Positions 23,901 through 34,647 of a stretch of 64,000 nucleotides of DNA are shown piece after piece. The translations under genes and the position numbers were made by a program. The notes beneath the pieces were generated by a model. The model was not told the origin of the DNA. It was given only the letters and a program-made list of their open reading frames with translations, and ran no database searches. Each line of letters begins with the position of its first letter. Position 1 is the stretch's first letter. Where the stretch lies: the NCBI GenBank assembly GCA_910591455.2, contig OU342804.1, forward strand, positions 22,470,484 through 22,534,483, read 5' to 3'. This DNA comes from Pholis gunnellus (taxonomy: Eukaryota; Chordata; Actinopteri; Perciformes; Pholidae).

Positions 23901-26900
23901 TACTGCAGCCCCGAGAACAAACCCCAAGTGCTCAGTTTAAATCCTTGCTCTGGGCTTTATTCCCTCCCCTGCCTCTGTGAGTGTTGATTGTTTTCCAGCA
24001 TGTCTTTCCTGGTAATAGTGTTTAGACTGTGACATGAACACAACCTGAATTACAGACTTTGTTGTCTTTCTTAGCTGCAGTGCTTTTAGATATAGGGGAT
24101 CCTAATCATCGTCTTTCTTTTGGTAAATGTTCTGACCACAAAACGGACACTTTAGACCCTCCTAACAGAGCTTTATACAGATGCCAAGACTGCAGTGTCA
24201 ATTCATACTTGCACGCTTTGGATTTTCTGTCTTTTAAAGGAGAAAAGGCAATTATTACCCTCTGTAATTGCTGTTTTCATTTGTATCAGATAACCAACAC
24301 GGCTTTGTGTACGCTATCCACACACACACATCATCCCTGTCTCTCTCGCTCTGTCTCTGAGAGCAGCGATAGCACACCTGCTGTTTGGTTTGGGGCTTTA
24401 CTGTCTTACCGTCTTTTATTTACCTTCTTTATTTCCTCCTCCTCTTCCTCCTGTTTTTTGTGCTCCTGTATCCGCTGACCTTGTCCTGTCCCATCACCTG
24501 CCTGCCTGGCTGCCAGAGGGTACAGAAGGCTGTCAAAATCAAGAAAAAGGCGGTGTGTAATAAACAGAGCAAAATAAAGACCGTTTGGCCACTTCCCTCC
24601 ACTCTCACCTTTTTTCTTTCTCATTTCATTCGTGCCTGTCTGGTTCTGTGTATCGTCCCCCATCTGTGTCTTTGTCACATTTCTCGTGTTCATTAATTTG
24701 GTCAAACAAATCTTTGTCTCAGTTCTGGAAAACCAGACAAACGTGTTTAGTTTTATATGAACGACTATACATTTTGTCAGTGAGAGTCTTTCATAAGGCA
24801 CAAGACTGAGAACTGCTGGATCCAAATTGAACAGCAGCACATTGACACAACAGAAGACATGTCAGCCAGAGTGAATACTGTGGGAGAAGCTCCAGGCTGT
24901 GTTACATCTTGGGTTTCTCTTAATACAGTGTTATTTAACTGAGTATTATGCAATGACCTGTGGGAAAGAGTTGTAAGTACACAAAAACATGTTTTCATGA
25001 AATCATAAATGCATGTTTAAGACTCTAATGACATATTATTGGCACAAAACATATCGAGGTATTGTACTGTTTTTGTTTACTCTCTAACTGAGTACAGGAA
25101 GAATTCACAAGTGATTTAAGTAATACATGTGCTATTAATAACAGTCTATCTTAAACTTGGAAATCCGAAGCTTTGGAGGATTTGGTGATTTAATGAGGGT
25201 GGATTTTGACACAGCAAAGATGTCTAACAACCAGTTTCTTCAAATATACCAAGATAAATGATATCAGAAAGTGAAATACTTTGTCCAGTTTAGGTTTTGC
25301 TGACAAAAAAAACAACACAATTTACAAAATACAATAACCTTTCACCTCAGAGTCAAGGACATACAACTTTATTTTAGCCAAGAGAACAGCAACACAACTC
25401 ACTTAATCCAACGCAAAGCTCACGTCACCAGCTACAACTCTAATTAGTGTGTGCAAATTTACATTGCAGTTACCCTAAAGTAAGTTCAATTCTGTATTTG
25501 GGAGATAGAAATTCAGTGCATGCCTAATTGTTGTGTGATTAACACAGTATTCACCAGCCAAGGCAGAAAATAATTCTTGCTATTTACACTTTGAACATCC
25601 TGAGGTACTGCGGAGAGAGCTAGTAAACAACCTCAGCTGTGACTGCATGCATTTTAGGCTCATTGTTGTGAAAAACTAAGGAGAGCCTAAATGACATATT
25701 GGTTTGGTTTTATATTCCGTTTTTGTTCTTTTATTTTTCTACAACTGGGCATCACAGTTTTAGTGGTAATCATCAGGTTTTATTATCAGCTTTCAGAATG
25801 CACTGCATCAATGCGACAGGCAGTAGTCCGTCATATAATAGGGTGATTGTCATTAGTGCGGTATCAATAGCCTCTGTAGGCTGTTAAGCATTAAATCCAC
25901 GAGGCAGATTGGATTTTGAGTATGTGGCTGCAATCATAAATGGGTCAAGAGTGTCTTTTCATCTTTATCTTTGGTTGGTTTCTGTGCGCCTTCAGGCACT
26001 TTGTTGGGATAAAGATGGATGTACTAACGAATGTTACAAGCCATGGTCTCCTTTCATGAAATATTGAGGTACAGCTATATCTTTTTATATCTTTTTCTTT
26101 TGTTGCTTTATTTGAAATCCACCAGGCTAGTTTCATTGAGCAAAATCAAATAGAATTTGATTAGTCTGCAGTACACAGTGATTAGAGGGAAATGGGCAAA
26201 ACAGCCAGCTGGTAAGGGTTTAGTGTTAAGCCGGTTCTTGTTTCTGTGCCAGCTTGATGTCCTCGTGCCTGGACAGTTGATATAAACTAACACCACTGCC
26301 AAAAACATTATTTTTCTGCCTTTTGCACCTCACCTTTAGACTCAACAAACATGTCCATCTAACAAGCATTTGCCTTGCTGGCCCCTAAACTATACATGCA
26401 TGCGTTTTGGATGTCTAAACTTAAAGGCTGCTTTCCAACATTTAACACGGACACCATTCAGGTGGTTCTACATCACCATGAACAGTCAAGTTTGGCACAA
26501 AGATCTTACACAATCAAAGTCAAAGAAGATGATGTGACCTACTCTTCTGTTGTTGTTTTTCTTTTTCTTTTATCTTGCCACAGGGTGCAGAGGGAGATGC
26601 TCAAACCCTCACTGAGGTCGATCTGTTCATCTCCACCCAGAGGATCAAAGTCCTCAACGCAGACTCGCAGGTGAGCACCAGCAAGCACACGTTTCTGTCT
26701 AAAGAGTAAAAGCTGTTTACCCTGACATCACCTCGGCCTCACACTGAGCTACACAACACCAGGGGAGAGTTGATGTGTCATAGCTGTCATAACTGCAGCT
26801 TAACCGGTGACACAAACTGCTTCTTATGAAACCCCACAACTGATTGCTATTTATTTTGTTTAATCTCATGATAAGAATAAGCTCTGCCAAGCGGAAAAAA

Positions 26901-27236
26901 TTGCTTTTTTTTTTTTAACTGTGCTTCAGACACAGTAAAAAAGTCAAAAATCTGATTGAAGTTTGACTTTCTGAATGTTGTTGTGAATGAAAAATCACAT
27001 TTATCTGCCAGATTATTTTTTTGAAGCTTCTCTCCGCTCTTACCTTTTAGCTTTACAAAAAGCAGCTGTGTGAAGCAGCAATACAAGTCTTCACAGGAGG
27101 TAGAGTCTTTGATAGAAGTAGAAACACTTCTGAGAGCTTTGCAGTTCTTGGGATCCCCAATTGAGCTTTGTGCTCGCAGTAGGAGTTAAATGTATATGTG
27201 ATAGATGAATCATTTGCAGTATTCCAGTCTGAGCTG

Positions 27237-27278
<42 letters not shown>

Positions 27279-30200
27279 CGTCAGCCGCCTGGCAAACAGC
27301 GTGCTGCAATGCAGTTTATATCTTCCTCCTTTTTCCATCTGTTTGCCACTGATCCTGACACTCTTGAGAGAGAGATTCTGAGTAAAAAAGACATTATACT
27401 TCAATTAAAAGGCTCCATGCTGCTTGCAGGGGGTTTCTGACATTGCTTCATAATAAGAACAACTCCAGAGGTGGGCTAGAGCATCGCCAACAATTAGGCT
27501 ACTGTAATAAAACCACTCGACAGAATTAATGGAGTGAAGTTAACTAAATGTGACATTTAATTTGTAGCATATTATCATAAAACATGATCAAATACAAGTT
27601 CCTCTCAGCAAACATGCAGATTCACCTTAAAAGTCCATATCGTCTCTAAACTGCTGTTCCACAGTTAAAATCGACATCATGACACGCGACAATTATTTGA
27701 CTGAATGAACAAACATGATTTCAAATCACTTTGTTCCATCGACACAAACACTCTGATATCCAAACCCCGTCCGAGTTTTGTGTGCACCTGTGCTGGAGAT
27801 CTAATTCATCGTGGCGTCATTGGGCTACAATCAGTCGTTTTGAATTCAATCAAAAGTAGGCCTCCATGTTTTCTATCAACTGTTCTTTCATCCCACTCTG
27901 CCCTAAAAGGATCATGCAGCTTTGACAAAGAAAGGAAACCGACTGTTACACGTACAACATATTTTTAAAAGCTACCCCATTAAAAGAAACCTTACTGTGA
28001 GGAAATATTCCATCTATCTCTCAGTTAAAATGTTTAATATGTGATGTAGTATTTATCTATTTATTGTCTCCAGCTTTTGACTCTCCAGGACATATTTATA
28101 GCAAATACTGTTTTACTACCCAATCTATATTATGGTGCAGTTATAGTTCACTTTTTGTAGTTTAGCGGTTTACTTTACTGAGTCGCTGTAGCATGAAAAT
28201 AATGAACCACAGTCGTCTCCATTAACTGGAAATCGCTGATTAAAGATCTGCGCTGATGATATCATCTGCTTTTTGGGAATTGGTTTGGAGACACTAAATT
28301 GTCTTTCTGTTATATATCATACATATATTTTTTGCTATCATATATTAGGTCCAATTGGGTTTTTCATTTGATTTCAGGGATCACAGCTGTGAATCCAAAA
28401 TGTCTTTATCTAAAATGATTAAATGATATCATATATAAACGTACACACAGTAGGTGCTGTCATACAGTTGGCTGTAGAGTATTGTAAACACAGCAGGGTT
28501 GACTTTTAAAGGATGCGTTTGACGTAGGTGATTTTTGGTTGATATGTCAACAGGAAACAATGATGGACAACGCTCTCCGTACTATTTCCTACATTGCTGA
28601 CATTGGGAACATTGTGGTGCTGATGGCGAGGCGCCGGATGCCACGCACGGCCTCCCAGGACTGTATCGAAACTACGCCCGGGGCCCCCGAGGCAAAGAAG
28701 CAGTACAAGATGATATGCCATGTCTTTGAGTCGGAAGATGTAAGTCCTTTGTGTGTTTTCAAGATCACAAACCTGCTGTGTGTTAATGGATTTATGAGAG
28801 GAATTGACACCTTTTTAAATCCCTCTGGCTGTGAGAGGTTCACCGAGATGTCAGTTACTGAAGGTTATTTTTCTCTCGTTATGTAATCGTACCGTAGATG
28901 AGTCGTCCAACATCTAAAGATAAGAAAGAGATGACACTTATTGCTTCGTACGTGTTATTTGATTGTCGGATATTATTTCGGATTTGTTATTCTGAATGTT
29001 GTTTTGTTCAAGTTTGTGCCACATTGTCACAAAGATATAGAAATTCAAAAAAAATGTTGTTTTGCAACTTTTAATAGCTAAATAGAGTAACCCTCTGACA
29101 AGAAAGGATGTAAATTGGCTGGGCATTTTTTATTTGTATTTTATTTTAACTCACAGAGCTGCTGCTTGTCTTGTTGAAGCAGATTCAGCAAGACTTGGCA
29201 ACGTGAACAATGTTGCACTGAGAAGCCAACAACTGAGTGTCTGTGCCAGTCAGTATAAAGGCTGGACTCCAATCTGTCCTCTCTTCGTCTAATTTCTGCT
29301 GCCAGGTTTTAAAGGGCGGCCAGAGTTATAATAGAACCATTCAGCCGCTCATCCATCAACTTATAAACTGTTTCTGTTATTGTAGCTCTGCTGGCTTTAA
29401 GCAGTGTTTGCCTGTTGTTTTTTTTACTTTGTGTTGTTCTGCAAAACTAATTCACAACATATTGATTTTGAGAGTTTGGGCCTTGAATGTCTGCAAATTC
29501 TGCAAGAGATTTATATTCAATTGTAGAATTCAATTAAACAAGAAAATAGGGAGAGCTTGCAAAATGGGTATCCTCTTTATTCTCATGATCTATCTTAGAT
29601 AGCCAAGATAAGGCTTCAGGTTTTCATTTTTCACTTTTACACGTTGGACTAATTACACTTTTTTACAACTTAGACCTGTCTTGGTAGAAAACGTTAGTGT
29701 TTTTGAATGGAGGGTACTATAAAGCAGCGGTTTCCAATAATTTTTCTACTCAGCCCCCACAGCCCTAAATCACCTTTATCAATACCACCTGTCATGTTTA
29801 AATTAGATTGTAACACTATTAATTATATAAAAATGGATATTGTTACAATCATGTTTTTCATATAAGACACATCGATCCTGGAAGTGTTAATATTAAGATA
29901 TTTCTCTCTCTTTGATTTGGTCAGGTTTTCAACCAGTTACTTCTAGCGATCTATTTCTGCTCTTATTGACTAGTTTTTGCACATTCTCAATCACAGGTTG
30001 GTTGTCTGCTCTCCTCTCTGAGTGGGAAATAGGTTAAGATAGCAAAAATCTATTTACATTATGGCTTTAACATATTCTTGGCAACCTCAATGCCACTTCG
30101 TTTGATGCCACAGGATGCTCTTTTTTTCCCACTGTATTGTTATTTATATAGATCTAAGTGAAGCGTCTGTGGATCTAACAAAACAGGATCACAAACACAT

Positions 30201-33200
30201 GTTTCTGTCATGATTCCTGCCTTTTCTGTTTTGCAGGCCCAGCTTATCGCTCAGTCCATCGGTCAGGCGTTCAGCGTGGCTTACCAGGAGTTCCTGAGAG
30301 CCAATGGCATTAACCCCGAGGACCTGAGTCAGAAGGAGTACAGCGATATCATCAACACCCAGGAGATGTACAATGACGACCTCATTCACTTCTCCAACTC
30401 TGAAAACTGCAAAGAGGTTGGTCTATATTAAGCGTGAATTAAACACGTGTGCTTCTTACAACGGAACGATTTTTCTGCAGGAGTTTGTTGGTTTGTGTCG
30501 GTGCAGGAAATAAAACAAGAATATAAGAACTGTGAGACTTAACATGTGTGCTGCGAGAGAAACACACAAGTATACAGTAGCTGTTCACTAATTAGACAGA
30601 TTAAGAGGCAGGTGGTACAGTAATATCTACTCGGAACATGTCAACGCTAGCATGTTTTTTCTTTTACATTATGCCCTGAAAGCATTACTGGAGGCTAGAA
30701 TTAGAAACCGTGAAACAGTTTCTGCTGGATGAGCAGAGAGGCAGCATGGGCACCACCACGCAGCTGCTATATTAGAGGCACATGAGTCACTTGTAGTGAT
30801 GGGAAAACTGGGCTTTCTTAAAGCGCTAATGCTTCCTAACCAACTGTGTTCAATCGGAACAGGGACATGTTTTTTTACATTAAGACTGTGTGAAGATGTG
30901 CACAAAGGAGAATTAAAATTCTGATGCGATAAATAAATTATTGGTTCATCTTTTAGTGTGTATGCCGAATATGAATAATATATTCAACCGAAATAGAACT
31001 TGGTTGTGATCTAGAAATGTCACACACTAAGATAACACCAGGTGGAGGTTCGAGGTGCAGATTTAAACCATAGAAATTCCCCTTCATCTCAACGAAGCAG
31101 GATGTTCAGAGCGGCAGCCATTTTTATGTGTACCAAAGAAAGATGTATGAATTGGCCTTAACAGACGTTGCTTTGACTCTGTGAATACCTCTGCTGTTGG
31201 CTTATCAACGCACGTTAAAGACACACTGACCTGTGTTGTCAACATAAAAACAATCGCCGTTTTCTTTTGACCTCGTCAAATGACCACGACAAACACTTCA
31301 ATGTCCGTTCTACTCCTGTTCTATTTCTATGTTTAAAACCGTTCATTGAGATGCTGTGGAAATCAATGTCTGATATAGTTGTGGCTCCAACTCTCCAATC
31401 AACTCAGGGGAATTGTGACATTCAGCTTAAACGATTTGGGAAAAGGGGAAATGACGAATACAACTTCCTATGGTCTCATGTTACTGTATATATATATATA
31501 CAGTATATATATATCGTGTTATCCTTCAGCTGTACCCTCTGAGCTCCAGGGCTGCTGTTATACCACAGATTTCTGCTCTGATCCATGGAAGGGAGCTAGA
31601 AAAAGTAAATTTTCTAACAGGTATCGCAAAGAAATCGTATTGTTTTAGGTGAAAGTGAGTTGAATGTAGCTGAATCCGGTGCTTTTCTGGTGGAGGGGGA
31701 AAAAAGTCTCAAGCATGCTGACACCTGCGTCTTCTTCAGATAAAAAACAAAAAAGACAAAACTGATGAAATGTTAGTGTCATAGCACTGTTATAGGCTGA
31801 AATCGGTCAGTATTGTTTAAATTATGGTCAGTTTCTGTACATGATGAACCATGGAAGTGACCAACAATCTGTCTCGTCTCCACAGCTGCAGCTGGAGAAG
31901 TGTAAAGGGGAGATCCTGGGTGTGGTGATTGTGGAGTCCGGCTGGGGCTCCATTCTACCCACAGTGATCTTAGCCAACATGATGAACGGTGGGCCAGCGG
32001 CTCGCTCTGGCAAGCTCAGCATCGGAGACCAGATCATGTCCATCAACAACACCAGCCTAGTGGGGCTGCCACTCGCCACCTGTCAGGGAATCATTAAGGT
32101 ACAGAGACACTGAAGCTGTGAATTAAATAATAATCAAACATCGGTCTAAACCACATCATTTCCATGAAAATGAACACGCTTTTTAAAGTTTGAGTGTCTC
32201 TCTGTGTTTAAGGGCTTGAAGAATCAGGTTCAGGTGAAAATGAACATCGTCAGTTGCCCTCCTGTTACCACCGTCCTCATTAAGAGACCAGATCTAAAGT
32301 ATCAGCTGGGCTTCAGTGTCCAGAACGGCATTGTAAGTATGATTCTGACTTGTAGGTTTGATATTTGGAATATTAACTAAATGTCATTTTCCAAAACAAT
32401 ATTAAAATCTACTGCGTGATTGTGTTTCTCTCATAGATATATTGTTACCTTTGATATTAAGTATGGTATATTTTGTATTGCTTACCTTACATCATGTGCT
32501 CGTTTCACATTCCTCTCAGTTTAGCTTAATCTGCTCATTATTTTTATTTCTCTTTATTGAACACATTGAAGAAACACTGTCATTTGCAGCGTTATGATAA
32601 ATTCATGTTTTTCCTTGCACAATATTTGAACACCAAATATATTCCCTGCTAAAAAATAAATAAATAAATAATTCCATTATTTTAGGGAGGATGTAATGTG
32701 CAGTTTTCCATTTGATCATTTTCTTTTAAATGTAAATTCCCAGCCTCACAGCGTCATTTTTCTTGACGTCATCGCTGTATCGTTGCAGACATTCTACCCT
32801 TCTAGTATCATTCATCAGCATATTATTATGCTTATAGTCTGTTTCCTTTTGCGTGTTTTGTCAGATATGCAGTCTGATGCGAGGAGGCATTGCTGAGCGA
32901 GGTGGGGTCCGTGTGGGCCACAGGATCATAGAGATCAATGGGCAGAGTGTGGTGGCCACAGCACATGAGAAGATTGTCCAGGCCCTCTCAAACTCTGTTG
33001 GCGAGGTTAAACTGATGCACACGAACACATACACGCAATAACATACGAATGTACACACTTGCAAAAATGAAACACATATCTGTTACTTTTTACTAGAACT
33101 GTGTATTTAAAGATAATTGTACTGTATAGAAAACAGTTGTTTAATGTGTTGTTTGAATCTAGAGAAACTTCCTCAAGTAAAGCAGGAAAATAACCTTGAT

Positions 33201-34353
33201 ATGTTATCACAGACTGGGCGAATACACAGTTTGAACAGAAATTGGGGACGTTGAGTTTGAAAGATGTGGGCATTTACCAGGCAGGGGAAGTTTAACAAAA
33301 GATCAAATTCAGTTGCATTATGGGAATTGTTGGATCTAGCGTGATGGGACACAAAAAGACAGGATAACTCGGCCTGCGCTGAGCCAAATAAGTCGCACTG
33401 CTAAATAACAATGTGTGAATATGGACAAAAGTTTCTGTTGTCTTGGAAGGATGCTTCAACCTATTGAAGCGTTTAAATGTAAAGGATTTGTCAAGTTATT
33501 CTCTGTGTGGAGCACGAGTCTGAAGCTGTGTTTGAAATAATGTGCTGCTTTCACTAATCACTATACAGGTAACGGTGTGTGTGGGACTGTATAGTTTATA
33601 AGACGGCAAAATCTAAATCTCCGCTGAGGTCGTTCCTCTCACCCAGCTGTCACATACATTTACTTTTTAACGGTCGGCCTACTGCATGTTGGTCAGTATA
33701 TCTTGTTCAGTGGCCATTGATTTTACACAACTTTTTATGTTGCATAGTGGAATAATTTAAGTCTGCTTTACAGAAACCAGGAGATGAATCAAGATTTAAA
33801 ACATATCCAAGAAGAGTCAGACAAAAGTACAGTAGCACTGTTTATAGCTTTGGTTTTACTTTAAAACCATCATCTAGGGCGGGTAGAAGTAACGGCTAAT
33901 GAATACTGCATTATATCGTATGTTTTTCTTTATGTTAAGAGTAACTAATATCTAACTGTCAAATAAATGTCTTGCAGTTAAAAAGTACAATATATCCCTC
34001 TGAAATGTGGTGGAAGTCTAAAGTTACATTAAATGGAAATACTAGAGTAAAGTACCTTGAAATTATACCCAAGTATGGTACTTGAGTAGATGTACTTTTT
34101 TTCCCCTGCTCCAAACGTTGTTATATTGGTCTTTAAAAATCCACTGTCGGTCAACCTCTAATTTAAATTGACCTTACATACAAAAAATACACACACAATC
34201 ATCTACAGCTCGAAATATGAAAATATACTCTGTATGTTTGGCCTTTTAATTGAGATTGTTTTTTTGTTTGTTTTTTGACAGATTCACATGAAGACCATGC
34301 CGGCAGCCATGTTCAGACTTCTAACAGGACAGGAGACACCAATGTACATATGA
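10384..34353 (+). CDS. apba2: apba2 (Mint2/X11-like), whole gene, 13 coding exons
   Basis: Gene-level entry; exons are listed separately. Joining 10384-10837, 12362-13725, 17423-17503, 18608-18647, 19178-19323, 24517-24552, 26584-26670, 28554-28739, 30237-30416, 31886-32098, 32213-32332, 32865-33005 and 34282-34353 gives one open frame of 1039 codons, with GT/AG at every junction. The product is a cytosolic adaptor: a Munc18-interacting region (about residues 129-175), an acidic repeat region, a PTB domain that in this family binds the APP cytoplasmic tail (about 648-845), then two PDZ domains (about 859-944 and 950-1030). Known role: neuronal vesicle trafficking and APP processing. The start MAHRK and end QETPMYI match human APBA2 (MAHRK, QETPLYI), which favours APBA2 over APBA1/3. 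Human is about 749 aa, so the N-terminal half is enlarged here. Which teleost duplicate (a or b) it is cannot be told from the window. Confidence 0.96.
10838..12361 (+). other. apba2 intron after coding exon 1
   Basis: It holds an ATT triplet run near 10917-10931 and repeat family B copy 1. Nothing coding is seen. Confidence 0.85.
11068..11560 (+). repeat. Dispersed repeat family B, copy 1 (apba2 intron after coding exon 1)
   Basis: Shared blocks with 15264-15810 in the same order: tttcaatcagg, ctttggcg, ggagtccagacactggtggt and gagcttcattt near the end. Between blocks the copies are diverged. It is probably a non-autonomous transposon; the ends are approximate. Confidence 0.65.
12362..13725 (+). 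CDS. apba2: apba2 coding exon 2 (residues 152-606) with acidic repeats
   Basis: The acceptor ccctgcag ends at 12361; the donor agcag|gtgagc is at 13726. The exon opens with the conserved block VTYYIRYCPEDDSYLEGMD and TDECQEAVE, then runs into a Glu/Gly/Lys tract and ten 11-residue repeats (residues 265-374). It then returns to family sequence: NGNSVRVSPYRSRK, EEDIDQIVAEIKMSMSM near residue 512, and RPKSLNLP. At 1364 nt it is by far the largest exon. Conserved blocks on both sides show that the repeats lie inside a real, translated exon. Long frames on the opposite strand here are by-products of the 33-bp period. Confidence 0.95.
12700..13029 (+). repeat. apba2: Coding minisatellite, ten 33-bp units (EEWREGDEEA[G/R])
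   Basis: Ten tandem units of exactly 33 bp keep the reading frame and encode EEW-R-EGDEEA plus Gly or Arg. Unit 1 has DDEAG; unit 8 has EEWIEGDEEVR. The last residue reads G,G,R,R,G,G,R,R,R,R, suggesting block duplication of four units. Partial units (EEG at 13030) trail off. A shorter Gly-Glu-Lys repeat precedes it at about 12565-12625. The + strand is almost all purine. Confidence 0.97.
14785..14852 (+). repeat. Perfect 15-bp inverted repeat around a TG/TA loop
   Basis: The left arm catgctgatacacac (14785-14799) and the right arm gtgtgtatcagcatg (14838-14852) are exact reverse complements. The 38-nt loop is TG/TA-rich and itself partly self-complementary. Confidence 0.95.
15264..15810 (+). 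repeat. Dispersed repeat family B, copy 2 (next apba2 intron)
   Basis: Same orientation and block order as 11068-11560. ggagtccagacactggtggt at about 15427 is identical in both. Confidence 0.65.
17423..17503 (+). CDS. apba2: apba2 coding exon 3 (residues 607-633)
   Basis: It encodes VSNGAEQPRKQQRSDLN and a short Asn-rich linker before the PTB domain; human reads VCNGLEQPRKQQRSDLN. Acceptor gacctgccag|gtgagc, donor gag|gtaaga. Both ends are phase 0, so skipping it would keep frame. Confidence 0.95.
17581..17606 (+). repeat. (TG)n microsatellite
   Basis: Short TG run in the apba2 intron 75 nt after the exon 3 donor. Confidence 0.95.
17903..17950 (+). repeat. (CT)n / CGCT-rich simple repeat
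   Basis: About 28 nt of CT followed by CGCT-type units, intronic. Confidence 0.95.
18608..18647 (+). CDS. apba2: apba2 coding exon 4, 40-nt microexon (residues 634-646)
   Basis: It encodes PTKKATSFPSFVD (human ETKKVASFPSFV). Acceptor cttccag at 18607, donor gatg|gtaagt. It ends in phase 1, and the leftover G pairs with TC of the next exon to make Val. Confidence 0.93.
19178..19323 (+). CDS. apba2: apba2 coding exon 5, start of PTB domain (residues 647-695)
   Basis: It encodes [20 protein letters not shown] and the strand running through [28 protein letters not shown], nearly identical to human APBA2. Acceptor ggcccag at 19177, donor aag|gtactc. Confidence 0.97.
19324..24516 (+). other. apba2 large intron inside the PTB-coding part
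   Basis: 5193 nt. It holds the repeat at 21641-22275 and a C-run near 23340-23357. No exon other than those listed was recognised. Confidence 0.85.
21641..22275 (+). repeat. Interspersed element, hAT-like non-autonomous type
   Basis: It opens with aggatgggcatcgttaggat and repeated TATCG/CGATA motifs and closes near agaaccgattccggttta. This start is typical of an abundant fish DNA-transposon family. Family assignment is from memory and ends are approximate. Confidence 0.5.
24517..24552 (+). CDS. apba2: apba2 coding exon 6, 36-nt microexon in PTB (residues 696-707)
   Basis: Twelve codons, RVQKAVKIKKKA (human RMQKAAKIKKKA). Acceptor tgccag at 24516, donor gcg|gtgtgt. It is flanked by introns of 5193 and 2031 nt and is phase 0 at both ends, so skipping removes exactly 12 basic residues. 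Isoforms with and without this peptide are, to my recollection, described for mammalian APBA2. Confidence 0.93.
26584..26670 (+). CDS. apba2: apba2 coding exon 7 (PTB, residues 708-736)
   Basis: It encodes GAEGDAQTLTEVDLFISTQR and IKVLNADSQ; human differs slightly (NSEGDAQ..., NADTQ). Acceptor ttgccacag at 26583, donor cag|gtgagc. A second AG seven bases downstream would break the frame. Confidence 0.96.
27239..27278 (+). repeat. (TG)n microsatellite, about 40 bp
   Basis: TG run ending in gcgtgt, intronic. Confidence 0.97.
28554..28739 (+). CDS. apba2: apba2 coding exon 8 (PTB core, residues 737-798)
   Basis: It encodes ETMMDNALRTISYIADIGN, IVVLMARRRMPR, QDCIETTPGAPEAKKQYKMI and CHVFESED, the central PTB strands, almost unchanged from human. 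Acceptor tcaacag at 28553, donor gat|gtaagt; 186 nt, phase 0. Confidence 0.98.
29722..29990 (+). repeat. Interspersed repeat fragment beginning cagcggtttccaa
   Basis: The opening cagcggtttccaataatttt and ctcagcccccacagcc resemble a common fish hAT-type MITE end. Diverged; the right end is uncertain. Confidence 0.4.
30237..30416 (+). CDS. apba2: apba2 coding exon 9 (end of PTB, residues 799-858)
   Basis: It encodes AQLIAQSIGQAFSVAYQEFL (the C-terminal PTB helix), RANGINPEDLSQKEYSDIIN and TQEMYNDDLIHFSNSENCKE, the linker that follows the PTB in X11 proteins. Acceptor ttttgcag, donor gag|gttggt; 180 nt, phase 0. Confidence 0.98.
30417..31885 (+). other. apba2 intron before the PDZ1 exon
   Basis: It includes an AT palindrome near 31483-31515 (tactgtatata...tatacagta). 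No exon is seen. Confidence 0.8.
31886..32098 (+). CDS. apba2: apba2 coding exon 10 (PDZ1, residues 859-929)
   Basis: It encodes LQLEKCKGEILGVVIVESGW with the PDZ carboxylate-binding loop region EILGVVIV, then VILANMMNGGPAARSGKL and SIGDQIMSINNTSLVGLP. Acceptor ctccacag, donor aag|gtacag; 213 nt. Confidence 0.98.
32213..32332 (+). CDS. apba2: apba2 coding exon 11 (end of PDZ1, start of PDZ2, residues 930-969)
   Basis: It encodes GLKNQVQVKMNIVSCPPVTT and VLIKRPDLKYQLGFSVQNGI. QLGFS is the peptide-binding loop of PDZ2. The 114-nt intron before it is the shortest in the gene. Acceptor gtttaag, donor att|gtaagt. Confidence 0.97.
32865..33005 (+). CDS. apba2: apba2 coding exon 12 (PDZ2, residues 970-1016)
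   Basis: It encodes ICSLMRGGIAERGGVRVGHR, IIEINGQSVVATAHEKIVQA and LSNSVGE, essentially identical to human PDZ2. Acceptor tttgtcag, donor gag|gttaaa; 141 nt, phase 0. Confidence 0.98.
33885..34110 (+). repeat. Interspersed repeat family C (AGTAAAGTAC type)
   Basis: Blocks such as caatatatccctctgaaatg and gtacttgagtagatgtactt are typical of a very common teleost repeat. Other pieces lie at 37583-37830 and around 50510. It is in the last apba2 intron. Confidence 0.65.
34282..34353 (+). CDS. apba2: apba2 coding exon 13, C-terminus and stop (residues 1017-1039)
   Basis: It encodes IHMKTMPAAMFRLLTGQETP and MYI, then TGA. The family's hydrophobic C-terminus (human PLYI) is reported to fold back on PDZ1; here Leu is replaced by Met. 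Acceptor tttttgacag at 34281. Confidence 0.97.
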   Translation: MHMKTMPAAMFRLLTGQETPMYI

Positions 34354-34601
34354 ACGATGGCCAGGGACCGCTCCACGGGACAGGCTGTCCGCTGTGATTG
34401 GCTGGTTATCTTACGGGGCAAACCAAGCGGACCAGTGACTCGGGGGAGGATTGCTTCTCCCTGTCAATTCATTTCTCTTTTGTTTATTTTTGTTTGAGAT
34501 GATCACTTCAATTCTTCATCATCTCTCCCATGTCTGTGCTTAACATGCAACAGCCATTGTATTGACATGAGATGCTTTTTCCATCTGATCAGCTGAAGAG
34601 A

Positions 34602-34602
34602 C

Positions 34603-34634
<32 letters not shown>

Positions 34635-34647
34635 TGTGTGTGTGTGT
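34602..34647 (+). repeat. apba2: (TG)n in apba2 3' UTR
   Basis: TG run with one TATG break, about 250 nt after the stop. In RNA this is a GU tract, a known kind of binding site for TDP-43/CELF-type proteins. Confidence 0.95.

Larger units (their letters stand above)
24553..28553 (+). other. apba2 introns around exon 7
   Basis: AT-rich sequence with the (TG)n at 27239-27278. Nothing further is recognised. Confidence 0.8.

Noticed and set aside
24059..24840. Overlapping frames of 139, 103 and 144 codons around 24059-24840
   Set aside because: They span the apba2 microexon and intron pyrimidine tracts. Only 24517-24552 is supported, in a different frame.
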